From Progne subis subis (taxonomy: Eukaryota; Chordata; Aves; Passeriformes; Hirundinidae), in the NCBI GenBank assembly GCA_022316685.1, contig JAKJHU010000030.1:16696018-16760017 (forward strand): a stretch of 64,000 nt of DNA. The letters run 5' to 3'. The position numbers and the translations under genes were made by a program. Every line of letters begins with the position of its first letter. The first letter of the stretch is position 1. Of this stretch, positions 11,966 to 23,594 are shown piece by piece. The notes beneath the pieces are model-generated. The model worked only from the letters and a program-made list of their open reading frames with translations. It ran no database searches and was not told the DNA's origin.

Positions 11966-14510
11966 TGAACATCTTTCTTCATTAGGGTAAATCTTAAGTG
12001 TACAAATGTTGAATGGACACTTCGGGTGCTGACAACAGAAAATACTAAAGCACTGAAGGTGCTTCGTGACCCTCATCACTGGTGTACCTGAGCACCATGG
12101 AGCATCACTTGTTCCTTCCTGCACACTCCAGAGGGAAAAGGAGCAGTAATCTTTCTGGCCTCCTTAAACAAGCATGGTCTATGATTCATGTGACCCAGAG
12201 GGTCTAGAACTGACATCTCCAAAGTCCTGTGTTAGTGTCCTGTTCCTATTGTCAGACTCGGTGAGAAAGTTGTTACAAACTTCTGTAATGCAGTGGGATT
12301 ATCAGACCAGGTCAGACTTGCATGTGACCTATGAGATGAGCATGAGCTGAGCCGGATGAGAGTGGCTCTGTGGATGTGTAGTGGGATCTGATACAAAGAC
12401 TGCAGAAATATCTGAACTCTGTTACCACCTATTAGTTTGTAAGTGATCTGGCTTGTAACTGCTGTGGTTGAAATTTGCAGTTTTGATTGGCTTTTTTAGA
12501 TACTTACCTTATACAAGATTTCCAGCTTTACCGGTATGAATATTAAGGAGACACATTTAAAAGTATGGACTTAGTATAATTATTTTTTGCCAACTCTCTA
12601 AAAGCTGAGGACCATTTTATAAGTAAAATAGCCAACACTAATATTGCTCAATTCTGTACCAAATGAGTTAAGAAGTTTGTACATAATAAATAATGTTATG
12701 ATTTGAAAATGTTCCATTACATTATGTAAATAAGTCTTAATAGGCATGGATCATCGCACACAGTTGTTAGCTTTATTGTTAATCAGATCTTTCTCATTTA
12801 CACACTGTACTTAACTGTAGTTAAGAATGAAGTGCCCTAAAACTGACTGTGTGACGATAAATGTAATTTCTGAAACTACCATATTATGCTGTTATAAGAA
12901 CCTTGGAATTGCTTATTTAATGGAATATTCAGCCCCTGAAATTAATTCTTTACTTTCTACCATTACCTTAAAAAAATGTTTTAAGGACAAATACAAGCAC
13001 ACTGTCCTTTCAGGAGAAGGTTGAAGTTAGAGGTTTGAGAGATCCTGATCAGCAAATGCCAAATCTAAACTTGTCACAACTGTACTTATTATAGCTGAAC
13101 TTTCCACCTCCCTGTGAGTGGCCTGTCTTGTCACACTTATTCTCCCTGACCTATTTTCCAGCTCTGCACTTAAAGATTAAAAAAAAAATAAATAAAAATC
13201 TGCATCTCTTGAATGAGGACAGAAAGAATTTTCATAGTGCTGAATCAACAAAACCCCCGTCTGTGGCTGGGGACCTCTGCCTCCTGCTTCCCACAAAAGA
13301 GATTTTCCTTATACTCCCTGGACTCTTTCCACCTGCATCATTCACTGGCTGGGGAGTTTCATAATGAGGTGAAGATGCAAGGACCTCATGGCACCTTCAT
13401 GAACTGATGCCTGTCTTGAAGGCAAAGAAAATAGGGAATGTAGAATAGTGTGCTACAGGTGTTCAGTGAAAGTGTTCATCCTGCTTCACTGTCTGCATTT
13501 GCAAAGGACTTCAGAACACAGAGCTACTTAGCAGCAGCTAACATGAAGAGTCAGAACATGGGATAGAGCTCACTCCCACAATCACCTGAGTGGTTTTCTG
13601 GCATGGTTTGGGGGAAGTCTGGGCTGATGGCTCAGCACCTGGGAGACTGGTCTGGGAGGGAAGGGGCAGTCCAGCTGTCCGGGCATCAGCCATCCCATCC
13701 AGAGACAGGTTCTGGCCTTTTTTCGCTTGGTACAAACATAGTCACAGGGATATGGCATCAGGATACTTAAGGATAGCAACTTCTTGTGAGTCTATTTCTG
13801 CATCTGAATATGGCAGTGTTAAATGTGGTTTTAGACCCACTAACAAATTTCTTTGTTCTTCCCTCACTCATATCTTGGATACACACGCAGGCAAGAAATT
13901 GTACACAGTGTACCTGTTCCCTGGCACTGGGCCCAACTGCTCCATTTCCTACAACAAATCTGTTTTATCATGCCAGATGAGTTGGCTGAATACAAAGTGT
14001 CTATTTGAAATGGTCTTTGGTCCATGCAAGCTTCTAAATTGGAAGTTGGGATTTTTTTCAGGGAATACTACCTGGCAAATAGAATACTACAAAGAACCAA
14101 ACTGTGCTAGGGACCATCAAAAGTGGTGACAATCAAGCTCTCTTGTCTGAGAATGACCCTGGCACTCTTTAACTCATCAGAAGAAATGTCTAAAAACTTC
14201 CCAGTTTGGTGCCACATAATTTATGACACTAAGGAATAGATCATAGTGTTCAAGTGAAGAAGAAAAAGATTATAATTTCAGCTTTACATGTCAAAAAGCT
14301 AAAGCCCGTAGGACTAAATGCTCAGAACTTGTTGGGAGTTATACCTATAAGCAGGCAAGACTAGAAATGCGTATTGAGACTTATGCCAAGAAAACCCTAA
14401 ATGTTGGCAGGACTTGTACCGGATGCAGCAGTAGCTTCTGCTACTGGAGGTACAGTTGACAGATTTCAGGGTGTGCTTTTGCTCTCTCCAAAGGAATAAA
14501 TGTTGTCAAA
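11966..14510. other. unique sequence, no gene seen
   Basis: About 2.5 kb of AT-rich sequence. An open frame of 179 codons spans 13590-14129 on the plus strand, but it begins with GTG and its first ATG is at 13752. It has no recognisable domain. A-rich simple sequence lies at 13176-13199. I see no splice-flanked exon with family resemblance. Confidence 0.5.
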
Positions 14511-14915
14511 ATCATAGAATCATAGAATGTTCTGAGTTGGAAGGGACTCAAATGATTATTGAGTTCAGTTCCCATCCCTGTATAGGATGATCCCTAAGAC
14601 TCACACCATATACCTGAGATCATTGTCCGAATGTTTCTTGGTCTGGCAGGTTTGGTGTCGTGACCACTTTCCTGGGGAGCCTTGTTCCAGTGCCCAGCCA
14701 TTCTCTGGGTGAAGAACCTTTTCCTAATACCCAGCCTAAACCTCCCCTGACACAGCTTCTGTCCATTCCCTTGGCTCTTGTCACTGGTCATCTGAGAGGG
14801 GATCAGTACCTGCCCCTCTGCTTCCCCACATGAGGAAGTTGTGGACCTCGATGAAGTCCTCCCCCAGCCTCCTCTTCTGAACAAGCCCAGAACCTTCAGC
14901 CATTCCATATACTCC
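14511..14915 (-). mobile_element. CR1 LINE, 3' fragment (antisense)
   Basis: It opens with 'atcatagaatcatagaatg', a well-kept antisense CR1 octamer tail. Antisense CR1 text of a different subfamily from the copy at 441 follows, with 'ttccagtgcccagccattct' near 14686, 'gggtgaagaaccttttcct' near 14707 and 'gaacaagcccagaaccttc' near 14879. The divergence pattern suggests an independent insertion, truncated at its 5' end near 14915. The minus-strand frame 14594-14908 lies inside the element. Confidence 0.94.
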
Positions 14916-17900
14916 TTCTCCTCTGGGGAAGAGAAAGGTAAGGAATGGGAAAGATGAGGCTAAGGTAGGAGAAAGGTGCTCATGCTGGGAACATGGGGTT
15001 AGTAACAAAGAATTGCCACTGTTAGCAGAGAGCAGCACAGATGTTTAGTGTACACTTTACCTGCATGTCAGCATCACTGCCAAATTCTTAATTCCCCCAC
15101 CCAAATTTCTTCATGTTTTCATTCCTCTGGTTCATTCAATAAAGGTTATAGAACTACTAAGAACAGCAGATGCAACTGTGACAGGATGTCCATGGACCTC
15201 ATCCTCATTTTAAAAACAGTGGACCCTTTATTCCAACAAATACATGGTTTATAGACAGCTTTCATTCTCACTGGACTTCCCTAACTTTAGAAGCCTTGGT
15301 AAATGTTTTATCTTTTGAACATGCTTAATTCTACTAAATGAAACAGCTAGTCAATGTGGAAACTGGTTTCTACTGTCAAACTCTTACTGCAAACCCAGAA
15401 GGGAGTACTGTGTAGCTGTAGTCATGTCCCCTGTTCCTTCTCCTGCTCTACTGAATCAGCACTTTGTCATCAGTCTGCTGCCAAAGGAAAAATCGTCTTT
15501 TTTTTTTTTTTTAACCTACCCTGGCAATTCTGAGGTTTTCAGAACAGAGACACAAAGATGAAAAATAGAGGGGAGGGGATGTGGTCTTCCCTCAATGGGA
15601 TTCCAGTACCATCTGCTGGTAGGAGAACCATGGGTTTAGCCTGGACCTCCCCCTCAAATCTGTATTCTGCCTGTGCAAGACAGTTCAGTGTATTTTTAAT
15701 TACTCATGTCAGTCAGAGCTGCTCTGCTAATGACAGTCATATCTTAACAAATGGGTTCCTCACACCTTTCATAAATACTTTCTCTATCAGATTCAGCAAG
15801 ACTGGCCCAGTTCTCAGTAAAGGAACGTTTGTTTTAGGCTTCAAGGACCTATCTGACTAATGGCATAAGCATGGTGAGTTTATGTCTCACATTATTGTGT
15901 GTGTGTCTGGGAAAGGATGTGTAGTGTTGCAACACAAACATTTGGGGCAATATGCTTCCCTTTTGGTGGAGTCAGAACTTAAAAAATTCAGTATGTGACG
16001 GGATGTTCTTTGGCCACAGAGCCATAAAGCAGACAGATCCTCAGTGGGTCAGTTCCCAAATTACTGATGGTCTTCTGGAGCATTAAATAGTTCTAGTTCC
16101 TCTTGTGGGCTGTGATTCTGAAAGGCACACCTTTACTTTTGCACTTCTGCTCCTGTCTCATTGAATTCAATGTTTGCAGAGTTTACTGTTGAGCTGAGGT
16201 TATGGTTTGGAGCTCTTCCTAACCTTAGCTTCAAAAGTCACTCTGGATTAGTCTAGAGTGCAGGTGTGGGCATCTGCAGAGACACTCGAGCTGTCTTTAA
16301 CAGGGCTAACAGAGGTACAGGCAGAAATTTGCATGTTTCAGCATAAGCTTCAATATCAATATACCTGAACTAATTTCTAAAATTAGTTCAAACTCTCTAT
16401 GTGTGTTATAGTCATATTTCTGACTGCTCTAGCTGATAAAACACATTATCCTCTTAGCTCTTTTCTGAACTTACACTATCAAAATACTTCTCAAAAATGT
16501 ATATGATGACTGGAAGTTATATTCTGGCAAAGTTATCAGTAATGTTGTATATATTACTGAAGTACTTTTCAAGTTCTACTTTATATTGCACGTTTTTACC
16601 AAAGATAGAGACAAATCGATCACACTCAAATACATATCCTTTAGTAAAGTTCAACTTTCTGCAGTTGTATGAAAGGTATTCAGAGGATGGTAAAAAATAT
16701 TGTTTGCTTATACAGCACAAAATACAAGTTACAAGATAAACACTCTTCATTATTCTTCATTGCAAGCTTCATGCATGGAGATTTTAACATTTTGTTATCA
16801 TATAACAGAAACCAGGATCTCTAATAAAATATTTAGAGATTTCTTCCAACATTTTCTTCTAACTCAAACACAAATCTTAGTTTTCTTAAAAATCCATAAA
16901 TCATCCAAATTATATGTGCTGCAGGGAAATAGGCCCATGGGCAAGGTACCCTATGTAACATGTGGCACATTTCCTGTAACTGGTATAAGTAGTACTTATT
17001 TTATTACAGAATCATAGTATCAAACATTAAAAGGTTAGTGAAAAACAAATCCTAATGATAGAGTTAACTTACAAGTACTATTTCTGCTAACACATCCTTG
17101 CTCCCCATTTAAACACCATTTCAGTCTTTAAATATTAATATACGGCGGGCTGATTATTACTATGCTTGGAATTAAATTATCTTTGTTATATTAAAATAAA
17201 CCACTAAACACTAATTTCACTGCTGATTATTCTGATGTAATATAGAGTCTGAAAATTTTTGCTAAAGTTCCTCAAACCTTCAGGTTTCTCTTTTTATGGA
17301 TTCTTAAGTAATTCAGCATCCCATTAAGACTTCTGATGATTGCCATGATAAATTTAGATGTGTCACTGGGGATTTGGGGTGCAGTTTTATCTTCAAATTA
17401 ACCTGATACAGCCTACTTTCTCCTTTCTGCCCCCACTCAGATACTCCTGCCCCTCCCTCACACAATGTCTGCAGGTCATGTGAATGTGCAGTGAATTGAT
17501 GTGGAAGTTAACCCTATGCAAGAAAAAAAGATTTGTTTTCTTCTGGTTTAGCAAACAGACCCATTTGGTCAAGGTGATGATCAACCTGCTGTGAGGTGTG
17601 CTGCCGGGTGGGAAGGGGCAAGACCTGTCTGTCTTCTCTTGGTGGCTGCTCCAACTCTGGGGTAAATGTGATGTGAGGTTTTGTCTCTGCCTCTCTGTCT
17701 ATTTAACTCTTCTATCGTCCCCAGCTCCCAGATTTTGCTGTTTCCTTGTACCTGCAGCATGATACAAGGCACAAAGTATGTCAAAAAGGACAAAAGCCTT
17801 GAAATTATTCCAAAATGCTAAATGAATGAGAGCAAGCATGCTCTGTCTCTCATTCACATCTGTGGTGGAAGTTGCAAGAAAGCCTGCCCTTTTTGCAACC

Positions 17901-19016
17901 ACGGTGATAAGGAGGGGATGCCAGAGGAAGAAGTTAGATCTAAAAACTTGAAACCTACACACAAATTACTCATTCCACTGACTGGACTCCAGGATTGCTG
18001 CTCACCAATAGGAAGGCCCAACACAGGACTATGACCAGCCTTTCCACTACCTTTAGTCAACATTAGGGCAGCAAATGTGTTTGATGCAGGTAGCTCTGGT
18101 ACATTCAACCCAGATACTATGTATTAGGCCTAATATAATCTTTAACCAAAAGGAGGATTGGTGAGAAACAAGTGTCTTAGGATGGCTCAAGATTTCAAGC
18201 ACAGAAGGATTCAGAATATTTGTTTCTTTTTTTTTATTCATCGTGAATGCAAGTGAAATGCACAGCTCAGGCTGCATGAGAACTTGATAGAGAAAAGGAA
18301 ATTCATAGCTGTTAAAATCATCATCTTGCAAAGAAACCATTAACTCAAGATGCTGAAAAGATAACAAATATCTGCTAAGATTCTTTAACCTGAAATTTTT
18401 ATTCACTGCTGCAGAGCTTGGATTGGTTTGTAAATAGTGTAGGTGTTGAAGAGGCTGTCTCTGTATTCCCAGGTACCTGTTCCAGTGGCAGGAGTGTCAG
18501 GATGTATTCAGAGCCCTCTGGATACACTTCTAGAATACTCTTCTGTGGGAAACAGGTCTATGTCTTATCTCAAAAGTATTGGGACACTGAGACCTGGAGC
18601 AAATAATACGTAAATCCTAAAATTATTTGCATTAAAAAAATTCTTGGGTTTTAATCTACCTTTTGAGTTCCTGCATGCCTGCCTTTGAAAGTGGCTCATT
18701 TTACAGAATTCCTTTGTAACTTACTGCTCTCAGGAAGAGAAGGCCTTTTCAGGCATCTCCTCCTAATGATCTGAAATTAGTAGTTACTTACAAACCTTAA
18801 GGCCCATACTAGTGACTTTGCTTCTTAATCCTTCCTGCAGGCCTGTTCCATTTGCTGTATATTTATGTGATCTGTTTGCATTATTGAATTAGCCTTTTCA
18901 TTCCCATTTGCTGAGTTATTAATCAAATATATGCTGCTAGAAAGCACCAGAAATGTGAGGTGCTTTGACAAAAAATCAAAGTTCTTTTACGTTCAAGAGT
19001 GTGTGTTTGGGTTGTG
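14916..19016. other. unique AT-rich sequence, no gene seen
   Basis: 4.1 kb without a recognisable repeat or gene. It holds a 15-base T run at 15498 and a short perfect hairpin at 16366-16390, listed separately. Open frames stay at or under 117 codons and match nothing I recognise. Confidence 0.5.
16366..16390. repeat. perfect inverted repeat, 11-bp arms
   Basis: TGAACTAATTT and AAATTAGTTCA are exact reverse complements separated by the three bases CTA. The hairpin is AT-rich and has no following T run or GC-rich base, so nothing suggests a terminator or RNA gene. It may be a chance structure or part of a decayed transposon end. Confidence 0.8.
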
Positions 19017-19043
19017 TTTTTCTTTTCTTTTCTTTCTCTTTTC

Positions 19044-19074
<31 letters not shown>

Positions 19075-19233
19075 CTTTTCTTTTCTTTTCTTTTCTTTTC
19101 TTTTCTTTTCTTTTCTTTTCTTTTCTTTTCTTTTCTTTTCTTTTCTTTTCTTTTCTTTTCTTTTCTTTTCTTTTCTTTTCTTTTCTTTTCTTTTCTTTTC
19201 TTCTCTTTTTTTTTTTTTTTTTTTTTTTCTTTT
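19017..19233. repeat. (TTTTC)n microsatellite, 217-bp pure pyrimidine tract
   Basis: The plus strand is uninterrupted T and C from 19017 to 19233. Its core (19046-19200) is near-perfect TTTTC units, and it ends in a long T run with one C (19206-19233). All reading frames through it give phenylalanine/serine/leucine or lysine/arginine/glutamate repeats, so apparent long open frames here are artefacts. Long homopurine-homopyrimidine mirror repeats can form intramolecular triplex (H-DNA) and are unstable in length, so the copy number in the assembly may not be exact. Confidence 0.97.
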
Positions 19234-19699
19234 ACACATCATCATGTTTGATTTCCCATTCACAGGAAGCCCAAGGAACATTGTACTAAAATTAAACCTT
19301 ATCAGAGAACAACAGGTATTTTCCTTCCACTTTCTCAGTGGAAAACCAGGGGAAATGCCCACTCCAGTGTATGTAGTTTCATATACTGTCTCAAAGGGCA
19401 GTTTAGATTTCTTGTAATATTCACAGCACACATACAACGTACTCCTAATTTCTGCCCAAGACATGAAATCAAACCTGACAGTTTTTAGTTACACACGGCC
19501 ACTAAAAGAAACATTTCTGTAGGAAAACAAATATGAAACCCACTTAAAAACCAAAGTTGGCAGCAACCAATTACCTATAAGTCCAGCTTTGCAATGCTTA
19601 ACTTGTGGGAATAATTATTTACATGGTAATTTTATCACTCAGATGCTTCAGAAATGGTAACTCAGACACTGTAGCGTTTTGCAGAAACTTACACAAACT

Positions 19700-19780
19700 G
19701 TGACGTTATCTCCCAAGGCCATAGTCAATAGCAGAGGCAGGGTTTGATCCTGGCATTCCCAGTACTCGACTCTGGGTTTT
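19700..19780 (-). mobile_element. MIR SINE relic (antisense)
   Basis: The stretch 'tcccaaggccatagtcaat' at 19711, then 'agcaggcagggtttgatcctgg' in gapped form (19729-19753) and 'actcgactctggg' near 19764, follows the antisense MIR core: 'cccaaggtcac', 'gcagagccgggatttgaac', 'gactccca'. The order is right, but identity is only moderate, as expected for a MIR older than the bird-mammal split. It lies on the minus strand and both ends are lost. Confidence 0.65.
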
Positions 19781-20389
19781 CCTTTGGCTCACCAGGTACA
19801 TAGAGTTTTACAACAGGGGACTCCTTGCTTCTTCCAGGTCTTCACAGGCTCCTCAGGAAGAAACATAGGAAAAGTGTCCACCTGCAAATTCACTTCACAG
19901 GTATGGCCCTGGAGACTTATATGAAAACCTGTGTTTTTCTTCTCTCCTTGCTCAATATTATCAGGGAGCAAGAGCTTCCAGAAGTTCCAGACATAGAGCG
20001 CATCTCTCATTCAGGCAGGCTGGAGGGCCGTGCTTTCTAGAGATTCTGGAGTCTTTGACACCACAGATGCAGTGAAGTAGAGCTGGTGTGACGCCAGGCT
20101 GTAGAGCCACTGTTCATCCCATTGCTGTGCTCTTGGTAATTTGGCAAATTTGAATATCTCAGTTTAAAATGGGACACTGACAGTGCCAGGGTTTTCTTCC
20201 ACACTCTCAAAAGTCAGCAGATGCTGTTCTCCAATTCTGAAAGTCTGCATTTGGACAGGCCTTCAATGATGTTAGAATTTCCATATGAAGAAGCATTAGA
20301 ACCCTCCCTAAGTAGTTGATAATATTCAAACATTTGCTTACTTCATGGTTTCCTATTTTTTCTCCCCACCATTTCCATGCCCCACAGAA

Positions 20390-20518
20390 TTTTTTGTTTT
20401 GTTTTGTTTTGGCTTTTTGTTTGTTTGTTTGGTTTGTTTTGTGGGTTTTTTTTTTTTTTTTTTGGTTTGGTTTGGTTTGGTTTTTGGTTTTTTGCTGTTG
20501 TTTGTTGTTTTTTGTTTC
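20390..20518. repeat. T/G-rich low-complexity tract
   Basis: About 129 bases almost purely T and G, with TTTTG, TTTGG and TTG units and an internal T run (20446-20463). It is the complement in type of the A/C tracts at 8.7 and 61.1 kb. It encodes only phenylalanine/valine/tryptophan-rich shadows. Confidence 0.9.
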
Positions 20519-23360
20519 TGCTTCCTGTCTGAAATAGAACATTTTAATTTTTCCCCCTAAACTTTAAAATTTCCTCAGATTTTTATTGGGCATTAGCCCA
20601 TGGTAAATGTAGCACTGGACTCTGGCAAGCTGCTAACAGTTCTGCTCTTACTGTTATTTTATATATACCCATTTGGAACAAGTCCCAGTGGCCAGACAAT
20701 GGGGAGAAGCTTCTGATGCTGGTTGCTGAAGACCAGGGCAAGTTTTCTTTGATGGGTTTACACAAGAGTTTCTCTGTTGCTGCTAAGCACACAAACAAGC
20801 CGCCAGCATCCTTTCAGACACAGATGGCTGCAAATTTGTGATTTAACTCGTGGGTGTCCTCTGCCTGTCTGCCACTAACTCTCTGCCAAAGAGAGTCTTC
20901 AGCAAAGGCTGCCCATGGAGCGGTCTGTAGGAAAGATGCTGCCTAGTTTGTGTCAGTCAGTCCAAGTACCTGTTTTGAAACAGGTCTGCCCATGGTCCTG
21001 AACCGGAGGAGGAAGAACCAACACGTTCTGCTGCAGCAGCGGAGCTGAGGGATGGTCACTTGCAGCTCTTGAGCACAGGCAATCAGCAGAGCCAGATCCA
21101 GATGAAGAAGGACTATCATAGACAGTCCAGCTCAAGCTGCACACAGCATGTCTGGAGATGGTAGGGAGGTCACTGGCAGTCTTGGCTTCTTTGGGTTTCT
21201 TGTAACTGCACAGGATTTAAGCCACAAGAGATCTCTTGAGCAGGTGTGGACAAAAATCACACTTTGCTGCCTGCACAGTAAAATTTACATTAAAAATTAT
21301 AATTGTGTATTGACATCCATAGAATTCCATATATGAATACAGAATGAGGCTACAAAAATACCCTGGACTTCTGTCGTGGTGGCTTGGGAATATGATGAGA
21401 AGAATGATAAAAGCCTCAGGTCATGCCTGTCTGATTTTGCCTGGCTGTTGAGAAAGGCTAGGCAGCAAGGGTGAAGTTTTTCTGGTCTAAGATATGCTCT
21501 CAAAGAAGTTGTAAAACCTTCTTCCTCATGCATTTGAATGGACTGAAGCCCTGACCATCAGCAGGTTACTGATCCTGCAGCAGAGATCCCATGCCCAAAT
21601 TTCCTTACTCCAGCTCATGGCAGGTGTGATTGTAGATGACTTTTCCTGAAATGAAATAGTCAAAACTACTGGACAGAAACATTTTTTTTTTGTAAAGGCA
21701 ATGACATTTCAACAGTATCTCATGGTGTTAAGCCTCAGCCTAAAATGTTTTGTAATATCAGTTATGCCACCAGTATCACTCACTCTCATTCACTGTGAAG
21801 CCAGCAGCAGCAAAATCACAATCACATCAACAACCCTCTGCCGCCCAATGAGTGGATTGGTCAGCATAATTCACAGCACTGCAGGTCAGTTTTAGCAATA
21901 TAATTTTATTCAGGAACATGGTGCTTTCACACATCTAATCAAATAGCTGTGCCTGATCTTTGTATCTCAGGATGGGCCCAAACCATATGATGATTTGCAA
22001 TAAAAACGTAGCTTAAAATGCCTTGTGAAAGAACTGCTATTTTCACCAAAAACCCCATTACTCCCCAAACCTTCTCCATCAATAATAACCTGAGTAAAAG
22101 CTGTGTAGTCCCATTTCTTACGCTTGTGCATACTGAGAGTAGCACCTTTGGGGCTATTGACAAACATGAGGCGGCTCTTACTTGCCAAGTGGTTATTTTT
22201 GCAGAACAGACCAAAACATTTCCTGCATTGCCCTTATTGAAATAAATGCTCTCAGCTTTGATGGTAAAACTTGTCAGTGCAGGGTGGGAGCTGCAAGGAG
22301 GAGAAGCAGGGCAGTGGTGGAGCTTGCTACTCATTGATGCTACAGAGGTGTCAGGGGACAGGATGCCACCACACCACCACACCTTGCTGCAGCAGCCGCC
22401 TACGTGTGCAGGCTTTCTGACGAGAGTGGATTGAGGACCTGACAAAGCCGCAGTGCTTGTGCAGCATGACCAGCAGTCAGGGCATTTCATGCTCTGCAGA
22501 CAAGGACAGGGACTCCTTGGGGTGAAAAGAAGCTCATTACACTTCAAATTCTCATATTTGAAACTTTGCTCAGTACTCAATGCTTATCAGATTTTCACTG
22601 CAGTGTGTGTTGTCAGCCACTTCTCCAGAGATACTTTAAAATAGTATCACCAGTATCTGATCTTCTCACTCTCTCAAGATATCACCCAGACTGCTTTTGT
22701 TTTCACTGCAGGGGTGAAGAACTAAAGAGTGTCAAGAGTCTCTTCAATTTATCAATCCCTTCTGCTCCCTCTTAAAGTGTGTTTGTAAACTCTTTTTGTG
22801 ACCAGCCAGTTGCAGTGTGGAAATTCTGGTGCTGATACTTCTTCACTCTCTGCCCAGCCAAATAAGGAAAATACTTAAACCTCTGACTTGCCCTAATTCT
22901 CTTCCAGGGTAGGACCCACTAGATTTGATTTGTACTCTTATACAGTGCCCATCCCTGTGGTACGTGATCTTCCTTTCACTTCCTCCTCCTCTAAGATTCC
23001 CTTTGGGCTAGATTTGAGAAGCAATAGTGACTTGTATTCCTAATCAGATATAAAATGAGAGAAGAGATGCTTATAGAACATAATTTTTATGTGTCATGTG
23101 GATACTTCTGTGTTGTAAATCCCAGATAATTCTACAGTGGTTGATTATTGATTCTGCTTTTTGAAATTCAAACCTCTGGTCTTCTCAGAAAGCCTGACAG
23201 AATTTGACACAAAATGGTTACTTAACTATGGATTTTTTTTTTGTCCATCTAACCCACTGAATTTAATAAAATATTGAGAAGTGGTTTCACAAGAGGGTTC
23301 CAGAACCAGAAAATAGGGGGATGAATTGTCCTTTAGTAGCTTGTGTAGGATTTAGATAAT
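20519..23360. other. unique sequence, no gene seen
   Basis: The longest stop-free frame of the window, about 213 codons, lies on the minus strand at 21939-22580. Its first codon is TTG and the composition is cysteine/serine-rich without a domain. A minus-strand AATAAA lies downstream of it, at 21905-21910. The combination is suggestive but not enough to call a gene: no splice structure, no homologue I recognise, and a second frame is also open across part of it (21967-22236). Confidence 0.45.
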
Positions 23361-23392
23361 TTCTAAATTAAAATTAAATTTCTAAATTAAAA
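23361..23392. repeat. short tandem duplication, 19-bp period
   Basis: TTCTAAATTAAAA occurs at 23361-23373 and again at 23380-23392. It lies just outside the palindromic element that starts at 23420. Confidence 0.75.
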
Positions 23393-23419
23393 CAGGATTA
23401 GCCTGTTGAATTTGATTTA

Positions 23420-23594
23420 GGTCCTGATTCAACAGAGCATTTTAGTAATGCTTACTTTACTGAATGAATGAAGATGGATCTGAATGCAGAGATCATTCTA
23501 TATTAGTGGATGAGATTTTTAAAAGTATTTAAATGTTTAACTCATTAAGTATCTTTAAAAATATGTCTTTAAATACTTTTCTGAATTAGGGCCC
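23420..23594. mobile_element. palindromic MITE-like relic ('cctgattca' type)
   Basis: The left end 'ggtcctgattcaacagagc' (from 23420) and the right end 'acttttctgaattagggcc' (23575-23593) are imperfect inverted repeats over roughly 23 bases. The interior is A/T-rich, with partly complementary arms: 'agtaatgcttactttac' on the left and 'aagtatctttaaaaatatg' on the right. I recall this terminal sequence from a palindromic, nonautonomous element widespread in turtle, crocodilian and bird DNA ('cctgattcagcaaagcactt'), but I cannot give a database name. A 16-bp perfect palindrome, AATTAGGGCCCTAATT, sits at the right edge (23584-23599). No transposase is encoded. Age appears high. Confidence 0.65.

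Noticed and set aside
13590..14129. 179-codon plus-strand open frame
   Set aside because: It starts at GTG, has no recognisable domain, lies in a gene-free AT-rich stretch, and has no exon-like boundary or family resemblance.
17006..17020. 'acagaatcatagtat', resembling an antisense CR1 tail start
   Set aside because: The following sequence does not continue into CR1 text.
18931..19464. Long open frames on both strands at about 19 kb
   Set aside because: They consist of the translated (TTTTC)n tract and its complement.
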